Positions 5,407 to 8,340 of a stretch of DNA of 8,340 nucleotides are shown here, piece by piece. A program made the position numbers and the translations under genes. The stretch spans positions 1 to 8,340 of the forward strand of contig JAIRTS010000228.1 in assembly GCA_031254795.1 (NCBI GenBank). Reading direction: 5' to 3'. The notes beneath the pieces are model-generated. The model did not search any database. It had not been told where the DNA came from and saw only the letters and a program-made list of their open reading frames with translations. This DNA comes from Treponema sp. Lineage in GTDB: Bacteria; Spirochaetota; Spirochaetia; Treponematales; Breznakiellaceae. Each line of letters starts with the position of its first letter. Position 1 is the first letter of the stretch.

Positions 5407-7221
5407 GTGGAGAAAAATACAATATTAGCGGTGGTTCTTTCGCTTGCTGTCATCATAGGGTTCTATGTCATTCAGGGGATTTTTTACCCCCAACGGCCCG
5501 CCGCGTCTGTTTCAGTGGAACGGACGAATGAGGACGCCAACGGTGAATCCGGTGTTTCGCCCGTCTCGGCAAACGGGGATCAGCCGTCAGGCGGCGAGAC
5601 CTTGGCGGACGGCGCGGTCGCCAAGGCAGTCGCGGGGGCTTCTGTGGAAGCTCCTGACCGTGAAGAGCGGATAACCATAGACAACGGGCTTGTCGTGGTG
5701 ACGTTAAGCAACGCCGGCGGCGACATAGTTTCTTACAAACTCAAGGAACACAGCGATAAAGAGAATTTTGTGGAAATGGCGCTAAGCGGCGCCGGTGAAT
5801 CCCATGCGTTTGCCATTGCGTTTGGCGGCATAAACACAGCGCCGGAAACATCGCTTTTTAATATGCGGCGCGTTTCCGATTACATTGTTGAATTTTACCG
5901 CGACTTCGCCATGACCAGCCCCTCTGGAAACAACCTGTTCCAGTTGATAAAACGCTACGAATTCAGGCCGAACGAGTACATGTTTGAGCTCACCATTACA
6001 CTGGACGGCTCTCAGGGAACGGGCTATAATTTCTCTGGCGTCTCCTATACGCTGGGATCCGCGCCGCAATTTGGGCCCGCTTTTGACAAGCTCGATCAGC
6101 GCTATGAGTATCGGCATTATTACACCTATACAAACGGCAAACTGAAACAGGAAAAAGTGAATGACAATGGACCGACCATTATCGGCGGTCGGCCATCATG
6201 GGCGGGCGTCGCGGGAAAGTACTTTACCTTAATCGCCATTCCCTATCCATCTCAGTTTGACATAGCGTTTTCCACCAAGCCGGAGCCGGGAATAGCCGGG
6301 GCTTCCCGCTTGTACATCATCCGTCCAAGCCTGAACTCGTCCCGAACCGAAGACACTTACCGTTTTTATCTGGGGCCAAAGTCTCAAGACGCGCTTGGAG
6401 TTTACAACAATGGCAAAAACAGCTTCAACCTCACCAACACCGAGCTTATTAAGCTGGCCAACACCTCCGGCATACTCGCTCCGTTTGAGACGGCACTAAA
6501 ATGGCTTCTTATGTTTTTTTACAACATTATACCTAACTACGGCGTCGCCATTATTCTTCTTACGTTGCTGGTAAAAGTGATTATGTTCCCGCTTACCCGC
6601 AAGAGTTCAGAGTCTACCCTGCGTATGCAGGCGCTGTCTCCGAAAATCAAAGACCTGCAGGCCAAGTACAAAGACAACCCTCAGAAGCTGAATCAGGAAA
6701 TGGCGGAATTCTACAAAAAGGAAGGGTACAACCCCATGGCGGGCTGCCTTCCCATGTTGATTCAGATTCCCATTTTTTTTGCGATGTACAACCTGTTTAA
6801 CACCCACTTCGATCTGCGCGGAGCCATGTTTATTTCAGGTTGGATACCGGATCTTTCCCTGCCCGAAGCCGTGTTCTCTTTCCCGAATAATTTCAGCCTG
6901 CCGCTTCTCGGCTGGACAGCCATCCGCGCCTTGCCCTTTATCTATGTGGCTTCCCAACTTCTTTACGGCAAGATCACCCAGACGCCTGGTCAGGCGGGTG
7001 GGACGCAGATGAAAATAATGATGTACGGTATGCCGGTAATGTTCTTTTTTATTTTGTACGATGTGCCGTCCGGGTTGCTTATCTATTGGATTATGTCCAA
7101 CGTATTGAGTTTGATTCAGCAGTTGGCGATAAATAAGTACCTTGCGCCTCAGCGCGCCGCGCTTGCGACTCAGGCCGAAGAATCGCTTAAACTGCCGCCC
7201 AAGAAGAAAAAAAAGCGATGA
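5407..7221 (+). CDS. yidC: Membrane protein insertase YidC
   Basis: The 604-residue product is a full Gram-negative-type YidC. It has an N-terminal membrane helix (about 5-24) with a NPQRP-like exit, a low-complexity Gly/Ala/Glu-rich periplasmic linker (about 30-85), a large beta-rich P1 domain (about 88-355), and the conserved insertase core. The core starts at about 364 (LKWLLMFFYNIIPNYG), then the second helix with K390 in LLVKVIMFPLTRKS, a charged cytoplasmic hairpin (about 400-440), GYNPMAGCLPMLIQIPIFFAMY (440-461), and final helices about 490-575. K390 lies where E. coli has the groove arginine; the positive charge is kept. The tail ends PPKKKKKR, a basic end that could contact ribosomal RNA. 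GTG at 5407 follows AAGAGG by 6 bases. The 81-base gap after yidD has a small 6-bp stem (5329-5343) and no clear promoter. Confidence 0.97.
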   Translation: MEKNTILAVVLSLAVIIGFYVIQGIFYPQRPAASVSVERTNEDANGESGVSPVSANGDQPSGGETLADGAVAKAVAGASVEAPDREERITIDNGLVVVTLSNAGGDIVSYKLKEHSDKENFVEMALSGAGESHAFAIAFGGINTAPETSLFNMRRVSDYIVEFYRDFAMTSPSGNNLFQLIKRYEFRPNEYMFELTITLDGSQGTGYNFSGVSYTLGSAPQFGPAFDKLDQRYEYRHYYTYTNGKLKQEKVNDNGPTIIGGRPSWAGVAGKYFTLIAIPYPSQFDIAFSTKPEPGIAGASRLYIIRPSLNSSRTEDTYRFYLGPKSQDALGVYNNGKNSFNLTNTELIKLANTSGILAPFETALKWLLMFFYNIIPNYGVAIILLTLLVKVIMFPLTRKSSESTLRMQALSPKIKDLQAKYKDNPQKLNQEMAEFYKKEGYNPMAGCLPMLIQIPIFFAMYNLFNTHFDLRGAMFISGWIPDLSLPEAVFSFPNNFSLPLLGWTAIRALPFIYVASQLLYGKITQTPGQAGGTQMKIMMYGMPVMFFFILYDVPSGLLIYWIMSNVLSLIQQLAINKYLAPQRAALATQAEESLKLPPKKKKKR

Positions 7222-7315
7222 ACGATCCGTTCTTGGGAATTTAATGCACAGAGCGCTTTCCCGGCGCTGTCGTTCTTGAGATGTATGTTGGGAAACGCCT
7301 TACAGGAGAAAATAT

Positions 7316-8149
7316 ATGGTTTATGAATTTGAAGGCCGCACTGAAAAAGAGGCTATAGATCGGGCTGCGGCGGAACTGGGACTTGAAAAAGATGCGTTTG
7401 ATGTTGAAATCATTGAGGCTCAACGCGGCGGGTTGTTTAAAAAGGGGTTTGTAAAAATCAAAATCCATACAAGTCAGGCGGCGCAAACGCAACGCGGCGC
7501 AGAGCGAGGCGCTCTGCGTGTGGGGCGGACTGAGCTTGCGCAGGGTACGGAAACTTCCACCGGCGGCGTAAGTGAAAAAGAAAACGAAAGAAATCGTCGA
7601 ACCGGCTTCAATGATCCTGCCGCCCAAAATGACTTTGAGCAAAAACTGCTCGAATTTTTGGAGACTCTCATTGAAAAAATGGGGTATCCGGGGAAGATAA
7701 GCGTTCAATTCCGTGAAGACCGTAAAATAGGCCTTAAAATTGAATCGGAGAATTCATCTATTTTAATCGGAAAAAAAGGCAAAAGTTTGGACGCTTTGCA
7801 GCTTTTGGCGAATATTTACGCAGGCAAGCTCGGCAGAGAAGACCTGCGGGTGATCCTCGACAGTGAAAACTACCGTATCCGCAGGGAAGAATCGTTGGTG
7901 CGCCTCGCCTACACCGTCGCGGATCGGGTGCGGGAAACGAGAAACTCCATTCTGCTTGAACCCATGAACCCGTTCGACCGTCGTCTTATTCACACCACGC
8001 TCAACGATATCGCCGATATTGAGACAAAGAGCGAAGGCGAAGGCACCTATAAGCAGGTGCGGGTTTATTTTCGGGGCGTCAGAAGCGAGGACGAAGGCGC
8101 TTATAAGCAGACGACGACGCGGGCTTATTTTCGTGGTGGCAAGGCGTAA
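7316..8149 (+). CDS. jag: Jag/KhpB-type RNA-binding protein
   Basis: The 277-residue cytoplasmic protein has the three Jag parts in order: a Jag-N domain (1-50, ending RGGLFKKGFVKIKI), a polar low-complexity linker (about 51-104), a KH domain (about 105-185) with the RNA-binding loop GKKG at 152-155, and an R3H domain (about 188-252) with PMNPFDRRLIHTTL (R222-R223, H226). KhpB proteins bind RNA with KhpA and influence cell division and elongation in some bacteria; its role here is inferred only from family and from its place after yidC. AGGAG lies 7 bases before the ATG. The 94-base gap after yidC holds a minor stem AGCGC/GCGCT (7252-7268). The C-terminus is unusual: the last R3H strand is followed by a near copy of itself (see repeat at 8030-8140). 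Confidence 0.95.
   Translation: MVYEFEGRTEKEAIDRAAAELGLEKDAFDVEIIEAQRGGLFKKGFVKIKIHTSQAAQTQRGAERGALRVGRTELAQGTETSTGGVSEKENERNRRTGFNDPAAQNDFEQKLLEFLETLIEKMGYPGKISVQFREDRKIGLKIESENSSILIGKKGKSLDALQLLANIYAGKLGREDLRVILDSENYRIRREESLVRLAYTVADRVRETRNSILLEPMNPFDRRLIHTTLNDIADIETKSEGEGTYKQVRVYFRGVRSEDEGAYKQTTTRAYFRGGKA
8030..8140 (+). repeat. Tandem duplication at the 3' end of jag
   Basis: Residues 239-255 (SEGEGTYKQVRVYFRGV) are followed, after one Arg, by 257-275, a near copy (SEDEGAYKQ, then TTTR, then AYFRGG). The copies also match at DNA level: 8030-8083 against 8084-8140, with two extra codons in the second. The first copy is the normal end of R3H, so the second is an added tail. Confidence 0.8.
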
Positions 8150-8196
8150 CGTTTGTACGAGTGAAAAAACGCTCGGCAACGCCGGTTATTAATAAG

Positions 8197-8243
8197 GGGC
8201 TGTTCCAAAACATGCCTTATGGCGCGAGTTTTTGAAATAGCCC
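8197..8243. repeat. Small inverted-repeat element downstream of jag
   Basis: GGGCTGTTCCAAAAC (8197-8211) and GTTTTTGAAATAGCCC (8228-8243) form an imperfect hairpin of about 13 pairs including one G-U and one mismatch, with a 16-base loop. No T-run follows, so it is not a standard terminator. The arm closely resembles the ends of the element at 4313-4388. Confidence 0.6.
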
Positions 8244-8251
8244 AGGTCTAA

Positions 8252-8273
8252 CACCGTCCTGTGCGGTGGTTTT
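8252..8273 (+). terminator. Weak terminator-like hairpin after jag
   Basis: CACCG (8252-8256) pairs with CGGTG (8264-8268) across a 7-base loop and is followed by G and four T. It could end the rpmH-jag transcript just before the tRNA, but the stem and T-run are short. Confidence 0.3.
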
Positions 8274-8278
8274 GCCCT

Positions 8279-8340
8279 GTGACACTAGCTCACCCGGATA
8301 GAGCAGCTGCCTTCTAAGCAGCAGGTAGGGGGTTCGAGTC
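8279..8340 (+). tRNA. tRNA-Arg (anticodon UCU), 3' part beyond window
   Basis: The cloverleaf is clear up to the edge: acceptor strand GTGACAC (8279-8285), TA, D stem GCTC/GAGC (8288-8291 with 8301-8304), anticodon stem GCTGC/GCAGC (8306-8310 with 8318-8322) around the loop CTTCTAA giving anticodon TCT, variable AGGTA, T stem GGGGG and T loop TTCGAGT, then the first pairing C at 8340. It would read AGA arginine codons. The 3' T-stem and acceptor strands are outside the window, so the acceptor pairing is unverified. Confidence 0.93.

Noticed and set aside
1..8340. CRISPR array, phage genes or a defence system
   Set aside because: No regularly spaced direct repeats, Cas, integrase, transposase or toxin-antitoxin-like reading frames are visible; the repeats present are inverted and scattered.

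Overview
The window looks like chromosomal DNA of a spirochaete, most probably a Treponema-like organism of moderate GC content. Three things suggest this: the 51-residue L34 protein with a C-terminal extension, the style of the lipoproteins (relaxed lipobox, many envelope lipoproteins), and a large transporter carrying a C-terminal HEAT-repeat region. The assignment is inference; no rRNA or other phylogenetic marker is present.

Left half (1-4029, all minus strand): three genes read leftwards. First is a small fibronectin-III-like lipoprotein (3625-4029), then a lipoprotein of the endonuclease/exonuclease/phosphatase superfamily (2288-3442), then, 31 bases on, a 12-helix major-facilitator-type transporter with a HEAT-repeat tail that runs off the left edge (1-2256). 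The 182 bases between the two lipoprotein genes hold a perfect 16-bp hairpin, a second wobble-rich hairpin and a consensus -10 box for the downstream gene.

Centre (4030-4520): about 490 bases without a convincing gene. It contains a possible small plus-strand transcript (promoter-like boxes followed by a hairpin and T7), a good sigma70-type promoter, a 76-bp inverted-repeat element flanked by AGTAG on both sides, a second TATAAT box, and a possible 21-residue leader reading frame just before rpmH.

Right half (4521-8149, all plus strand): the conserved block rpmH-rnpA-yidD-yidC-jag. It couples ribosomal protein L34, the RNase P protein, and the membrane-insertion proteins YidD and YidC with the RNA-binding protein Jag/KhpB. 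rnpA lies 2 bases after rpmH, yidD overlaps rnpA by 4 bases, and gaps of 81 and 94 bases precede yidC and jag. The usual partner dnaA is not on the rpmH side. After jag come a small inverted-repeat element, a weak terminator-like hairpin and the first 62 bases of a tRNA-Arg(UCU) gene cut by the window edge.

The least ordinary signals are three short inverted-repeat elements sharing related ends (GGCTGTTCCAAAA-like) at 3469-3565, 4313-4388 and 8197-8243. They may be a family of small non-autonomous or palindromic elements in this genome.
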